From assembly GCA_937927915.1 (NCBI GenBank), contig CALGKB010000005.1, positions 62,001 to 126,000 on the forward strand: a stretch of 64,000 nucleotides of DNA. The letters run 5' to 3'. The stretch is from an uncultured Pseudanabaenaceae cyanobacterium. GTDB taxonomy: Bacteria; Cyanobacteriota; Cyanobacteriia; Pseudanabaenales; Pseudanabaenaceae. The notes under the pieces were generated by a model that worked only from the letters and a program-made list of their open reading frames with translations, was not told where the DNA came from and did not search any database. The first letter of the stretch is position 1, and every line of letters starts with the position of its first letter. Below, piece by piece: positions 16,688-25,306 of this stretch. The translations under genes were made by a program, and so were the position numbers.

Positions 16688-16720
16688 TAAAAAACCTGCC
16701 CCCAGGAGGACAGGCAGAAA
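16688..16720 (-). terminator. Terminator downstream of plastocyanin
   Basis: Read on the minus strand, CTGCC and GGCAG arms with a 12-base loop are followed by a run of T (the plus-strand AAAAAA at 16689-16694). It lies 18-50 bases past the petE stop, where an intrinsic terminator is expected. Confidence 0.55.
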
Positions 16721-16737
16721 AAGGCACCAGAAAGTAC

Positions 16738-17091
16738 CTACTCAACAATAATCTTGCCCACCATCCCAGCACCGCGGTGGGGAGTGCAGTAGTAGTCATA
16801 CTCACCAGGTTGGTTGAAGGTGGTTTCCACTACTTGATTGGGCTTCTGCAGCAGTTTGGGATGGGACAGGTCAGTCTCTTTGAAGACCACGTTGTGGGGA
16901 TAAGCCTTGTTGTTAATCCAACGCACTGTATCCCCTACCTTGATCTTGAGTACTTTGGGTTCGTAGGCAAGTTGCCCCTTGTCAGTCCCCATCTTCACTT
17001 CGTAGGTAGCTGCCCCCGCAGGCTGCACATTAGTTAGGACAACCAGGCACAGCGCTAGGCAGGCAAAGAAAATTTGTTTTACAAATGTCAT
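16738..17091 (-). CDS. petE: Plastocyanin precursor
   Basis: The 117-residue precursor has a signal peptide (LALCLVVLTNVQPAGA-A) for export to the thylakoid lumen and a mature domain of about 90 residues. The copper ligands are visible: histidine in YPHNVVF, then the cysteine, histidine and methionine of YYCTPHRGAGMVG. It carries electrons from cytochrome b6f to photosystem I. The gene is 29 bases downstream of psbV on the same strand, so the two lumenal electron-transfer proteins may be co-transcribed. Confidence 0.96.
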   Translation of the reverse strand: MTFVKQIFFACLALCLVVLTNVQPAGAATYEVKMGTDKGQLAYEPKVLKIKVGDTVRWINNKAYPHNVVFKETDLSHPKLLQKPNQVVETTFNQPGEYDYYCTPHRGAGMVGKIIVE

Positions 17092-17120
17092 GGTGGCAAG
17101 TTTGTAAACTACAGGATTTC

Positions 17121-17606
17121 TTAATAATATACTTTACCGCCGCCCCAGCTTACCCCTTTCAGTTGGGCAGAGTAGAGGACATAGCCGCTGATCTCCTTGA
17201 GGTTTTGTTCCGTCAGACCGCGCATTTGGGGAAAGATATCGCTACTGCGTAGGCTGGGATGCAGTTCATAGATTTCTTCTTCGCCGTCATAGCTGGTGGG
17301 GTTTTTGAGGTAGTCGATCATTGCCAGCAGGTTATCCCGGGGGGGAGTAGCCAATTTCAGGCTTTCCATGTCCAGACCAACGTTGGGGTTAGTAAAAGTG
17401 GCACCGCCAGAATGACAGCTAGCACAGGCAGAGTTAAATAACTTCTTACCGTTTTTCAGTTCCTGGGGGGTGAGAACGATCGTGGAATTCTCATCAAACT
17501 TGACAGTACGTGTAGCTTCGTCCAGGTCTTTTGCCAGGGCAGGATTGACCAGCAGATTCCACAGCAGGGAAACCAGGGTAACAAAGGTTAAAATTGCTTT
17601 TACCAT
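17121..17606 (-). CDS. psbV: Cytochrome c550 (PsbV) of photosystem II
   Basis: The 161-residue precursor has a signal peptide (ILTFVTLVSLLWNLLVNPALA) and one c-type heme site CASCHSGG near residues 61-68. The late HPSLRSSDIFPQMRGLTEQNL region and C-terminal GGGKVYY are typical of PsbV. It is an extrinsic lumenal subunit that stabilises the oxygen-evolving cluster. petE follows 29 bases downstream. Confidence 0.96.
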   Translation of the reverse strand: MVKAILTFVTLVSLLWNLLVNPALAKDLDEATRTVKFDENSTIVLTPQELKNGKKLFNSACASCHSGGATFTNPNVGLDMESLKLATPPRDNLLAMIDYLKNPTSYDGEEEIYELHPSLRSSDIFPQMRGLTEQNLKEISGYVLYSAQLKGVSWGGGKVYY

Positions 17607-18059
17607 AACTGTTCTCTTCTAATGAGGCATGATATTGTAAATTACTATGTCGATTGTAGTAGAATACTCCGCATTTTTTGTCACAACTCCCCCCAGGGGA
17701 GAAAACCAAGTTTTGTCTTAAGTAACTTTGCCTATGGGGGAATGGTTATACGATCGGGATATGCTGTTGGGGGTGGCAGACACTGTGACAAAGGTGCGGC
17801 GCTGTGCTTTTGCCCACTTACACTGCGAGCATCTGGTTACCGCAGTAGCAGACTTGGGCAGGAGTCAGAGACATACCGCTAGAAGTTGACTGCAAGGGCT
17901 AAGATGGCTATTGGGATTAGTAAAGCGAAATTCGCAATTTTGGCAACCAGCTCCAGGATGTGCTGCCAGATTCTCCCAGCCTACGCCCAAGCCCTGGCAA
18001 CCGTACGGCAGGAATACCCGCATCCTCCTTTTCTGACCGCTAATTGCTGATATTAAACT
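17607..18059. other. 453-base gap with psbV promoter region and traces of a decayed gene
   Basis: The left part must hold the minus-strand psbV promoter; two TACAAT-like words occur there when read on the minus strand. The right part looks like decayed coding sequence on the plus strand. A 51-codon frame from ATG 17734 reads MGEWLYDRDMLLGVADTVTK and ends in TGA. A second frame from 17904 to 18050 ends QALATVRQEYPHPPFLTANC. Between them a third frame reads FWQPAPGCAARFSQ, as if one gene had suffered two frameshifts. I cannot identify the ancestor. Confidence 0.35.
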
Positions 18060-19109
18060 ATGGACTGTATCCGATCGGACTTACTGCAACTTGCCCCCTA
18101 CAGTGCTGAGCATTATGAGGGTGTGGTAGATAAATTAGATGCTAATGAAGTGCCCTTAGACTTGCCCTTAGCCCTGAAGGAAGAATTGGCACAGGCATTG
18201 ACTGCTCGCTTAGCAGCTAACCGCTATCCCGATGGCAGTTATGACCGTTTACGTCAGGCAGTGAGCGAGTATGCGGGGGTCAGTAAAGAGTGTATTTCTT
18301 TGGGGAATGGCTCCGATGAATTGATCCGATCGGTGTTAATTGCCAGTTGTGTAGGGAGGGGGGGAATCTTAATTGCTACCCCTACTTTTTCTATGTATGG
18401 CATTTTAGCGCAAACCCTAGGGATTCCTGTCTACAGTGTGGGGCGAGGAGAGAGGGACTTTACGATCGATATTGCCGCTGCCCAGGAGACAATTAAGAGG
18501 GAGAATATTAGGGCAGTATTTGTGGTACATCCCAATTCACCGACGGGCAATTTATTAAGGGCAACGGAAATAGAGTGGTTACAATCCTTACCCGTCGATA
18601 TTTTGGTAGTGATTGATGAGGCATATTACGAATTTGCGGGGCATTCCTTGGTAGGGGAAATGCAGGGGTATCCCAATTGGGTAATTTTGCGCACCTTTTC
18701 CAAGGCGTGGCGGTTAGCAGCATTTCGCTTGGGTTATGCCATTGCTTGCCCGCAGGTGATTAGAGTATTAGAGACAATTCGCCTGCCCTACAATTTGTCC
18801 ACTTTCACAGCGATGGGGGGGGAATTAGTCCTGCAATATCGCCAGGAAATTCTCAGCCTAGTAGAAGCAATTAAACAAGAACGGGAAAAACTGTATCAGG
18901 CATTAAAACAATTGCCGCAATTACAAGTATGGCCAAGTGCTGCTAATTTTCTCTACTTACAGACTGCTGACGATCGTAATCTGCAGCAATATTTAGCAAG
19001 AGCAGGCACTCTTATTCGCCACACAGGGGGGGGACTGCGTATTACCATAGGCACACCGCCACAAAATCAACGCACGATCGATCGGATTTATTCTTTCTAC
19101 AAAGGGTGA
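18060..19109 (+). CDS. hisC: Histidinol-phosphate aminotransferase
   Basis: This is a 349-residue PLP-dependent class I/II aminotransferase. It has the HisC features KLDANEVP near residue 27, NRYPDGSYDRLR, NGSDELI and HPNSPTGNL. DEAYYEFAGHSLV is followed by the PLP lysine in RTFSKAWRLAAFRLGY near residue 220. It makes histidinol phosphate from imidazole acetol phosphate. The start ATG is immediately preceded by the decayed region. Its stop is followed after 32 bases by the CZB gene remnant. Confidence 0.93.
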   Translation: MDCIRSDLLQLAPYSAEHYEGVVDKLDANEVPLDLPLALKEELAQALTARLAANRYPDGSYDRLRQAVSEYAGVSKECISLGNGSDELIRSVLIASCVGRGGILIATPTFSMYGILAQTLGIPVYSVGRGERDFTIDIAAAQETIKRENIRAVFVVHPNSPTGNLLRATEIEWLQSLPVDILVVIDEAYYEFAGHSLVGEMQGYPNWVILRTFSKAWRLAAFRLGYAIACPQVIRVLETIRLPYNLSTFTAMGGELVLQYRQEILSLVEAIKQEREKLYQALKQLPQLQVWPSAANFLYLQTADDRNLQQYLARAGTLIRHTGGGLRITIGTPPQNQRTIDRIYSFYKG

Positions 19110-19141
19110 TATATGTATCAGACAAGAGTGTCTGTTGCGCC

Positions 19142-19485
19142 ATGAAAGAGCAAATTTTTACTGCCCTGATTGCTCATACCGCCTGGAAGGAGAGGTTACA
19201 TAAAGCGATCGATTCTGGCATTGTCGACCTGCCCCCCTCCGTGATTGAATTGGATAACGTGTGTGTATTTGGCAAGTGGCTATATGGGGATGATATACCA
19301 CTTCCCAGTATGAAACTGTGCGTCAAATTCATGCCCAATTTCATAAACTAACGTCCCAGATTGCACTTCTAGCTGTCACTGGCAACAAAGAAAAAGCAAA
19401 GGAACTTCTATCCGATGGCAGCGAATATATAAGACTCTCTGATCAGTTGTGCAGTGCCCTACTAGATTTAGCAAGAGTAGGTTAA
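19142..19485 (+). pseudogene. Chemoreceptor zinc-binding (CZB) domain protein, frameshifted
   Basis: The ATG at 19142 opens a frame reading MKEQIFTALIAHTAWKERL, then CVFGKWLYGDDIPLPS, which is the CZB pattern (first zinc histidine and Cys-x-FGKWLYG). The frame then drifts and stops at 19351. In the next frame, from about 19311, the sequence continues YETVRQIHAQFHKL, the HAxFH zinc motif, down to a stop at 19483-19485. A single missing base near 19308 explains the break. CZB domains sense zinc or oxidants and usually sit in chemoreceptors or cyclases; here the domain stands alone. Its end overlaps the convergent rsmG stop. Confidence 0.82.
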
Positions 19486-20105
19486 ATTTGGACATAAATA
19501 CAATGACGGTGGCTCTGGGAAATAGGGGTAACAAAACTCGCAATTTGCCAATTGTAGGTAGCTAAATATTTTGCCTCCTCTGGCTGCCAATGCCCGCGAT
19601 AGAGAATAACTGTACCTCCCCTCTTTGTTAAAGGTACACCATACTTGAGACAGGCAGGTATACTCCCCACTGCCCTTATTAACACTAGGTCAAATTGCTG
19701 GTGGTAATGTTTCCCTAACTCCTCTGCCCTACCATGCACACCGATCGCATTAGCTAAGCCCAATTTTTCAATTGCAGCATTGACAAATCTGATTTTTTTT
19801 AATGTGCCATCCAGCAAAGTGAGGTGCCAAGAGGGAAACACGATCGCTATGGGCAAACCAGGAAACCCCGCCCCTGTCCCCACATCAATTACCCGCAGAT
19901 TGGTTGCGTGCCAAAAAGGTTTTACCCCCCGTAGTGAGTCCCAAATATGCTTCTCCCAAAAGTCTGTTGGCTCTGTAATACGGGTGAGATTTTGTACCTG
20001 ATTACCCACCAAAACCAGGTCATAGAGCTGCTGGAACTTGACTATTTCCGCTGGCGTTGGTTGCCAATTTAGGGTGGACTCCCAGAGCGCTGGGTCTAAA
20101 TGCAT
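19482..20105 (-). CDS. rsmG: 16S rRNA (guanine-N7) methyltransferase RsmG
   Basis: The start is set at ATG 20105 (MHLDPALWES) because the longer frame would run into the neighbouring DUF39 gene. The resulting 207-residue SAM-dependent methyltransferase has the cofactor motif VIDVGTGAGFPGLPIA and the family motif LTLLDGTLKKIRFV. Upstream, the substrate motif NLTRITEPTDFWEKHIWDS is typical of RsmG/GidB, which methylates G527 of 16S rRNA. The 3' end converges on the broken CZB gene and overlaps it by four bases. Confidence 0.92.
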   Translation of the reverse strand: MHLDPALWESTLNWQPTPAEIVKFQQLYDLVLVGNQVQNLTRITEPTDFWEKHIWDSLRGVKPFWHATNLRVIDVGTGAGFPGLPIAIVFPSWHLTLLDGTLKKIRFVNAAIEKLGLANAIGVHGRAEELGKHYHQQFDLVLIRAVGSIPACLKYGVPLTKRGGTVILYRGHWQPEEAKYLATYNWQIASFVTPISQSHRHCIYVQI

Positions 20106-20116
20106 AGACTGATCGC

Positions 20117-21277
20117 CTAGACGTTGAGCACATCCTGATGCAAAAACTGTCGCTGGGGGGGAATGGGCGCGATCGGTTCTGTGAGGGTAAATTCCCCTTT
20201 TAATATCCAATCCTTGAGTATACTTGCTACCTGTTCTGCCCGCGAAATACTGACGACAGGGGCAGTGCGCACGGGGGTATGGTTGATGGTAATCTTGCCA
20301 CTTTTTAACTGGGCATAACTGACTAAACCAAAGCTAGGACGCACCCGGCGGGGGATAGAAAAATCAATCACAGGTGCCATAATCTCTTCATCCCGCAGCG
20401 CTAAAGTCTCGATCGTTTTACTACTTACTACAGGAATCGGTATGCCCACCCCCAACATCAAACTGACACCGTAATTGCGAAAATAACAGCCCTTCACCCA
20501 ATCCTTGTCCATCTGTTTGGCATCCCCAATGAGGGCTAAAGTGGCAGCGGGACCAATGGGGGTATGATTGGGCAGTTGTTTTTGATTGGGGAAATGTTGT
20601 GTGCCCTCCCAGGCAATAAAACCAATGCCACCGCCGAGGAAAATTTTCGTGCCAATCCCAATCGCTTCTAGGGAATGCCAGAGGGGCGCAATCACCCCCG
20701 GATTCGCATAGACAGCGTTACCCATACGGGGCAGGAGAGGACCCAAATAGGTATAAACAATTTCTTCGCCGCTGTTGACTCCCACCACAAAATTCTGATA
20801 GAGACCACGGGGCGCATAGAGATAAAACTGGTTGATGGAATCGCGATTAATCTGGGTCTCTAGGGTAGCCCTGGGGTAACAGTCATTGGGCATCCCGATC
20901 GCCCGCAACGGCACCGTCTCCCCCGCCACCAACTTGGCAATCACATGGGCACCTCCATAACCGATCGGGCGTTCTTCCTGGGGTTCTGCCTCCTGGGTCG
21001 CCCCCAAAAATAAATCCACCGCCCCCATACCGCTGTAGGCAGGCACACCATCCAACCAACAGGAGCGCAATCTGATCGGGGGGTCTGTATGCCCCAAATT
21101 GATAAACACCCCCACCGACTCCAGGGGAGCAAAAGTGCCCGTTGTCACCACATCCACTTCCTGGGCTGCCTGGGAGAGTCCCACCGCCGCCACCCGCTTT
21201 TGTAACTCCAGTAGCGTGAGTACTCGCACCGATCGGTTAGCAATTTTAGCATTGATGGCAGAGATAGACTGTTCCAT
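20117..21277 (-). CDS. DUF39/HcyS-type homocysteine biosynthesis protein
   Basis: The 386 residues match the DUF39 (COG1900) family: VDVVTTGTFAPLESVGVFINLGH at the N-terminus, a glycine-rich IGIGTKIFLGGGIGF, and IGDAKQMDKDWVKGCYF. In methanogens a member works with a ferredoxin-like partner in making homocysteine from aspartate semialdehyde and sulfide. That route is known from archaea; its operation here is inference. This protein ends without the CBS or NIL/ferredoxin extension found in some relatives. It lies 11 bases upstream of rsmG on the same strand. Confidence 0.82.
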   Translation of the reverse strand: MEQSISAINAKIANRSVRVLTLLELQKRVAAVGLSQAAQEVDVVTTGTFAPLESVGVFINLGHTDPPIRLRSCWLDGVPAYSGMGAVDLFLGATQEAEPQEERPIGYGGAHVIAKLVAGETVPLRAIGMPNDCYPRATLETQINRDSINQFYLYAPRGLYQNFVVGVNSGEEIVYTYLGPLLPRMGNAVYANPGVIAPLWHSLEAIGIGTKIFLGGGIGFIAWEGTQHFPNQKQLPNHTPIGPAATLALIGDAKQMDKDWVKGCYFRNYGVSLMLGVGIPIPVVSSKTIETLALRDEEIMAPVIDFSIPRRVRPSFGLVSYAQLKSGKITINHTPVRTAPVVSISRAEQVASILKDWILKGEFTLTEPIAPIPPQRQFLHQDVLNV

Positions 21278-21349
21278 AGAATTGTTAGTGAGACTGACCC
21301 TTAAAATAGGTTATCCTAGATAGGCTGTTTTTCGTTGAGACAAACTGGC

Positions 21350-21517
21350 ATGGCAAAACGCCGCAACCTCAAAAAAGAAAAAGCCCTCCGCAACCTCGCC
21401 TACGCCCGCAAATTCCGCAAACGCACCCCCTCCAAGTATATGCGTCGTCCTGAGATGACCCGCCTAGAAGAAGGGGAAGAGACCATCGAACCCGGGGAAG
21501 ACCTGGAAGGTGCCTAA
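21350..21517 (+). CDS. Small basic-to-acidic protein of unknown function
   Basis: The ATG at 21350 gives 55 residues. The N-terminal half is strongly basic (MAKRRNLKKEKALRNLAYA, KFRKRTPSKYMRR) and the C-terminal half is acidic (EEGEETIEPGEDLEGA). An RNA- or ribosome-binding role is plausible from composition only. The end overlaps tsaB by eight bases, suggesting coupled translation with a tRNA-modification gene. Confidence 0.7.
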   Translation: MAKRRNLKKEKALRNLAYARKFRKRTPSKYMRRPEMTRLEEGEETIEPGEDLEGA

Positions 21518-21929
21518 ACTTGCCCTTGCTTTGCACACTACTACGCCCCAGCTCCAACTCGCTCTGGGGTTTTTTTGCCCAGGGGAGGAGTTAACCATCC
21601 TAGAAAAAATTGCCGATCTGGGGAAAAGCAGCTCCCAGCTAGTACACACCTACCTCCAGGAATTGATGGCAGACCGATCGTGGTCAGACCTAGTCTACGT
21701 GGCAGTGGCAACGGGGGGGGGAAGTTTTACAGGCACAAGGGTCGGTGTTGTGATTGCTCGCACCCTGGGACAGCAGTTAAACATACCTGTCTATGGCATT
21801 CCCTGCCAGGAAATTGAGGATTGGGAGGGGGAGGGGACAGCGGTGCATAAACTATTAGCAATTGCCCATCAACGCTGGCAAAATCACATCCCTGGGGACT
21901 ACCGTGCTGTTGTACCCATCTATACCTAA
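21510..21929 (+). CDS. tsaB: Short TsaB-like tRNA threonylcarbamoyladenosine protein
   Basis: The protein begins at GTG 21510 and has 139 residues. It shows the TsaB N-terminal ASKHA half: LALALHTTTPQLQLAL, KSSSQLVHTYLQEL and the loop GGGSFTGTRVGVVIARTL. It then jumps after VYGIPCQEIE to an end AVHKLLAIAHQRW and VVPIYT. Family members are usually about 200-230 residues, so roughly 60-80 residues of the second half are absent. TsaB binds TsaD and TsaE for t6A37 modification. The N-terminal interface for TsaD appears intact, so the gene may still be functional. Confidence 0.8.
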   Translation: MPKLALALHTTTPQLQLALGFFCPGEELTILEKIADLGKSSSQLVHTYLQELMADRSWSDLVYVAVATGGGSFTGTRVGVVIARTLGQQLNIPVYGIPCQEIEDWEGEGTAVHKLLAIAHQRWQNHIPGDYRAVVPIYT

Positions 21930-22436
21930 AAAAAAAAATAGGAAGATGTGCCGCAATTTTTACTTAGCAGTAGTACATTCCCCCGTTAATTCTGTCCATC
22001 CCATTGCAATTGCATGGGTAATTTTGTGAGATAGAGGAATTCTACAAAGTGCTTAGATACTTCTTCCCTCCCTTTAGACGTAAGATGCAGCAACAGAAAA
22101 TTACCCCACAGTTAAAGGATGGTGTTCCAGGGCAGCAGACAATCCACAGAAAAGGCAACATGGTTCTGGCAGCGATCGGGGTGAGGGAGATTGGGCAGCT
22201 AGTATGAATTCATTACCAGTCCAACTGTTTACGATGATATCAGCTTGGTAGTCATAAAACAAAAATAGAGCTGCTGTTACCCGTGTTAGACTAGAGGAGG
22301 GATACTTGGCTCAGGAGTACCTATGTACGAGGATAGAAAACTATCTTTGTTGAGGTCATCTGGTGCGATCAAGCATCCTTTCCCCACCGTAGCGGGAATG
22401 CTAATATGGCAACACAAGCAGTTAAGCCAGGAAGCT
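21930..22436. other. Intergenic stretch before the DUF6761-like gene
   Basis: The stretch begins with a run of eleven A right at the tsaB stop (21928-21938), which could slip in replication. A 40-codon frame at 22085-22207 (MQQQKITPQLKDGVPGQQ) has no recognisable family. A longer in-frame extension of the next gene begins at 22323 but lacks family-like sequence before 22437. No terminator, tRNA or repeat was seen. Confidence 0.4.
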
Positions 22437-22691
22437 ATGATTACTGACCCTCTTGCCATCCGCAACTACCAAAAAATCACCGATTCCCTGGTGGATATGT
22501 GGCACAAAGGTTACACACGGGATGAACTGCGCCTGTTTATTGATGGCTTTGTGGCTGCTCTCAGAGTCAATAACTCCCTAGATGTAACACTGATCCATAA
22601 ACTAGAAGCGGAAGCGGTAAAATTTCTGTACGAACCTGCTAACTTCCAAGACCCCTTTGTCCCTGAACCCCAGCCTGAACTAAATGTGTAA
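22437..22691 (+). CDS. Small conserved cyanobacterial protein (DUF6761-like)
   Basis: The start ATG 22437 is chosen for its AGGAAG site six bases upstream and because family-like sequence begins there; an upstream in-frame ATG at 22323 is possible. The 84 residues read MITDPLAIRNYQKITDSLVDM, GYTRDELRLFIDGFVAALR and LIHKLEAEAVKFLYEP, an all-helical pattern common in cyanobacteria. The DUF number is from memory and less certain than the match. mutL follows 13 bases later. Confidence 0.75.
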   Translation: MITDPLAIRNYQKITDSLVDMWHKGYTRDELRLFIDGFVAALRVNNSLDVTLIHKLEAEAVKFLYEPANFQDPFVPEPQPELNV

Positions 22692-22704
22692 CTGAACCGA
22701 GGGG

Positions 22705-24264
22705 ATGCCGGCGGGGGGAATCCAACCACTAGACCCAACCATCGTTGCCCTGATCAGTGCGGGGGAAGTAATTGACTCCCCGGGGGCGGTGGTGCGAGAG
22801 TTGGTGGAAAATGCCCTCGATGCCCAAGCCGATCGGATTACATTGTCCCTGTGGACAGAAGATGACCTCTTTTCCCTGCAGGTAGTAGATAACGGCGTGG
22901 GTATGACGGTGGCGGATTTGGCGAAGGTAGGGCAACCCCACAGTACCAGTAAAATCAGGCAACTGCAGGATTTATATCAAATTAGGAGCCTAGGATTTCG
23001 GGGGGAAGCTCTCCACAGTATTGCCCAGTTCAGTCACCTGACGATCGCTAGTCGCCCCCCAGGGGAGATGGGTTATCAGATGCGCCCTGGAGACTACGCT
23101 CCCACCCCCTACCCTATGGCAGAAGGCACGATCGTGACTGTCACCCGTTTATTTGCCAACTTTGCCCAGCGGCGGACAGGATTACCCGCTCGTTCCCAAC
23201 AATTGCGCCAAATACAAAAACTGATCCAGGAATTTGCTCTGCTCCATACCTCCGTAACCTGGCAGGTGGCATTGGAACATCGCCCCTGGTTTAGCCTGTG
23301 GGGGAGCAAGTCAATGGCAGAGGTATTATTGCAGATTTTTCCTAAGTACAGTGCCACCGATTTACGGGAAGAGCAGCAGGACCATCTCCAAGTAGTGGTG
23401 GGGTTACCCGATCGTTTCTCTCGCCCCCGCCCGGACTGGATCAAAATTGCGGTCAACGGTCGTCCTGTGCATTTACCCCCTCTGGAGGAGACTGTCCTAG
23501 AGGCTTTTAGTCAGACTTTACCGCGGCAGCGCTTTCCTGTGTGCGTGGTGCATTTGCGGGTAGAGGGGGAAACTATTGACTGGCAGCGCCATCCCGCCAA
23601 ACGGGAAATCTATCTCCACAATTTAGGGGAATGGCAACAGCGGGTAGCAAGGATAATTAGGCAATTGTTGCAGTCACCCCAACCTAGCCTGAGTAGCTAT
23701 GGCAAACAACTCTTCCGCCTAGCGGAATCCGCGGCAGATTACCATCCCCAGACCCCGCCCAAAATCCTAGGGCAATTACACCGCACCTATATCCTAGTGG
23801 AAGAAGGGGAAGGACTATACCTGGTGGAGCAGCACGTCGCCCATGAACGCATCCTCTTTGAACAACTGGAACGCCAGTGGCAGATTGTCCCCCTGCCTAC
23901 CCCCCTCCTCCTCTCCGATTTAAGTGAAGAACAACGGGAAAACTTAAACCGAGAGGGCATTGCCACCGTCCCCTTTGGACACAACACCTGGCGCATTACG
24001 GCTCTGCCCCGTCTCCTGGTCAACCATCCCGATTTAACTGCCGCTGTCTATGCCCTCAGTCGGGAGAGCAGTTCTAGTGCTGTACGAGCAAGAGTAGCCT
24101 GCCTCTGCGCTGTGCGCAACGGCACAGAACTAGACCATGCCACCATGACCCAGATAATTCAAGGCTGGCAAAAGTGCCAAGTGCCCCACACTTGCCCCCA
24201 TGGTCGCCCCATTTACTTCTTCCTAGGGAAACAAAAACTGGATAATTTCTTCCGCCGCTATTAG
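22705..24264 (+). CDS. mutL: DNA mismatch repair protein MutL
   Basis: This 519-residue GHKL ATPase has the three ATP motifs RELVENALDAQA (about residues 31-42), VVDNGVGMT and GFRGEALHS. The C-terminal dimerisation region is recognisable from LGQLHRTYILVEEGEGLYLVEQH to CPHGRPIYF. MutL couples MutS mismatch recognition to strand repair. The length is on the short side because the linker between the N- and C-terminal domains is brief. No DQHAxxER-type endonuclease motif is clear (the sequence reads EQHVAHERI). The gene starts 13 bases after its small neighbour. Confidence 0.94.
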   Translation: MPAGGIQPLDPTIVALISAGEVIDSPGAVVRELVENALDAQADRITLSLWTEDDLFSLQVVDNGVGMTVADLAKVGQPHSTSKIRQLQDLYQIRSLGFRGEALHSIAQFSHLTIASRPPGEMGYQMRPGDYAPTPYPMAEGTIVTVTRLFANFAQRRTGLPARSQQLRQIQKLIQEFALLHTSVTWQVALEHRPWFSLWGSKSMAEVLLQIFPKYSATDLREEQQDHLQVVVGLPDRFSRPRPDWIKIAVNGRPVHLPPLEETVLEAFSQTLPRQRFPVCVVHLRVEGETIDWQRHPAKREIYLHNLGEWQQRVARIIRQLLQSPQPSLSSYGKQLFRLAESAADYHPQTPPKILGQLHRTYILVEEGEGLYLVEQHVAHERILFEQLERQWQIVPLPTPLLLSDLSEEQRENLNREGIATVPFGHNTWRITALPRLLVNHPDLTAAVYALSRESSSSAVRARVACLCAVRNGTELDHATMTQIIQGWQKCQVPHTCPHGRPIYFFLGKQKLDNFFRRY

Positions 24265-24305
24265 CCTGGGTAGAATAGAAGATACACAATTTTGGGGGTA
24301 AGACA

Positions 24306-25280
24306 TTGTTTGCTGCACTGCGGGATGCCACAGCTCGTGGGTCAAAAGTACCAACAGACTTAGTTGCCGCTATCAACGACCGCAAGCGGGAGCTAAACGC
24401 TGTTATTTTAGCCCATTATTACCAAAATAGCGATCTGCAGGACATTGCTGACTACATTGGCGACTCCCTAGGACTGGCACAGGCTGCTGCCCAAACTACT
24501 GCCGATGTGATCGTGTTTGTCGGTGTCCACTTTATGGCGGAGACGGCAAAAATTCTCAACCCCACTAAACAGGTGCTGCTGCCAGACCTCAATGCTGGTT
24601 GCTCCCTGGCGGATAGTTGTCCCCCCGAGGAGTTTCTTAAATTTAAGCAAGCCCACCCTGACCACAAAGTCGTGTCCTATATCAACTGCTCGGCGGCAAT
24701 CAAGGCTATGAGCGATGTCATCTGCACCAGTGCCAACGCCGTCAAAATTGTCAACTCCTTTCCCCCTGACCAGCCCCTCATCTTTGCCCCCGATCGGAAT
24801 TTGGGTAGATATGTGGCACAACAGACGGGCAGAGATTTATTGCTATGGCAGGGCACCTGCATTGTGCATGAAATTTTTTCGGAACAGAAATTGGTAGAAC
24901 TGCGGGTCAAATATCCCCAGGCGGCGGTGATTGCCCATCCGGAATGTGAACCAACGGTGCTACGCCATGCGGACTTCATTGGTTCCACTACTGCCTTGAT
25001 CAAGTATGTCGCCCGCAGTGATGCCCCTGCCTTTATTGTGGTGACAGAACCGGGAGTGATTCACCAGATGCAGAAAATTGCCCCCGGCAAAACCTTTATC
25101 CCTGCTCCCCCCAACAACAACTGCGCCTGCAATGAGTGCCCCTATATGCGCCTCAACACGTTGGAGAAACTCTACTACACCATGCGCGATCGGTCGCCGG
25201 AAATCACCCTGGATGAATCCCTACGCCTAGCGGCATTAAAACCGATCCAACGGATGCTGGAATTATCTGCTAATTCTTAA
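24306..25280 (+). CDS. nadA: Quinolinate synthase NadA
   Basis: The 324-residue protein starts with an uncommon TTG at 24306; no ATG or GTG upstream is in frame after the stop at 24276. It has the NadA features [59 protein letters not shown] and the late [18 protein letters not shown]. Three conserved cysteines hold the [4Fe-4S] cluster. It condenses iminoaspartate with dihydroxyacetone phosphate to quinolinate for NAD synthesis. Confidence 0.94.
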   Translation: MFAALRDATARGSKVPTDLVAAINDRKRELNAVILAHYYQNSDLQDIADYIGDSLGLAQAAAQTTADVIVFVGVHFMAETAKILNPTKQVLLPDLNAGCSLADSCPPEEFLKFKQAHPDHKVVSYINCSAAIKAMSDVICTSANAVKIVNSFPPDQPLIFAPDRNLGRYVAQQTGRDLLLWQGTCIVHEIFSEQKLVELRVKYPQAAVIAHPECEPTVLRHADFIGSTTALIKYVARSDAPAFIVVTEPGVIHQMQKIAPGKTFIPAPPNNNCACNECPYMRLNTLEKLYYTMRDRSPEITLDESLRLAALKPIQRMLELSANS

Positions 25281-25306
25281 AGAATGAAGGAAGTGGGGGA
25301 GGAACT

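Noticed and set aside
20106-20210. Longer start for RsmG at 20210
   Set aside because: It would overlap the DUF39 gene by over 90 bases, and the extra residues are not family-like.
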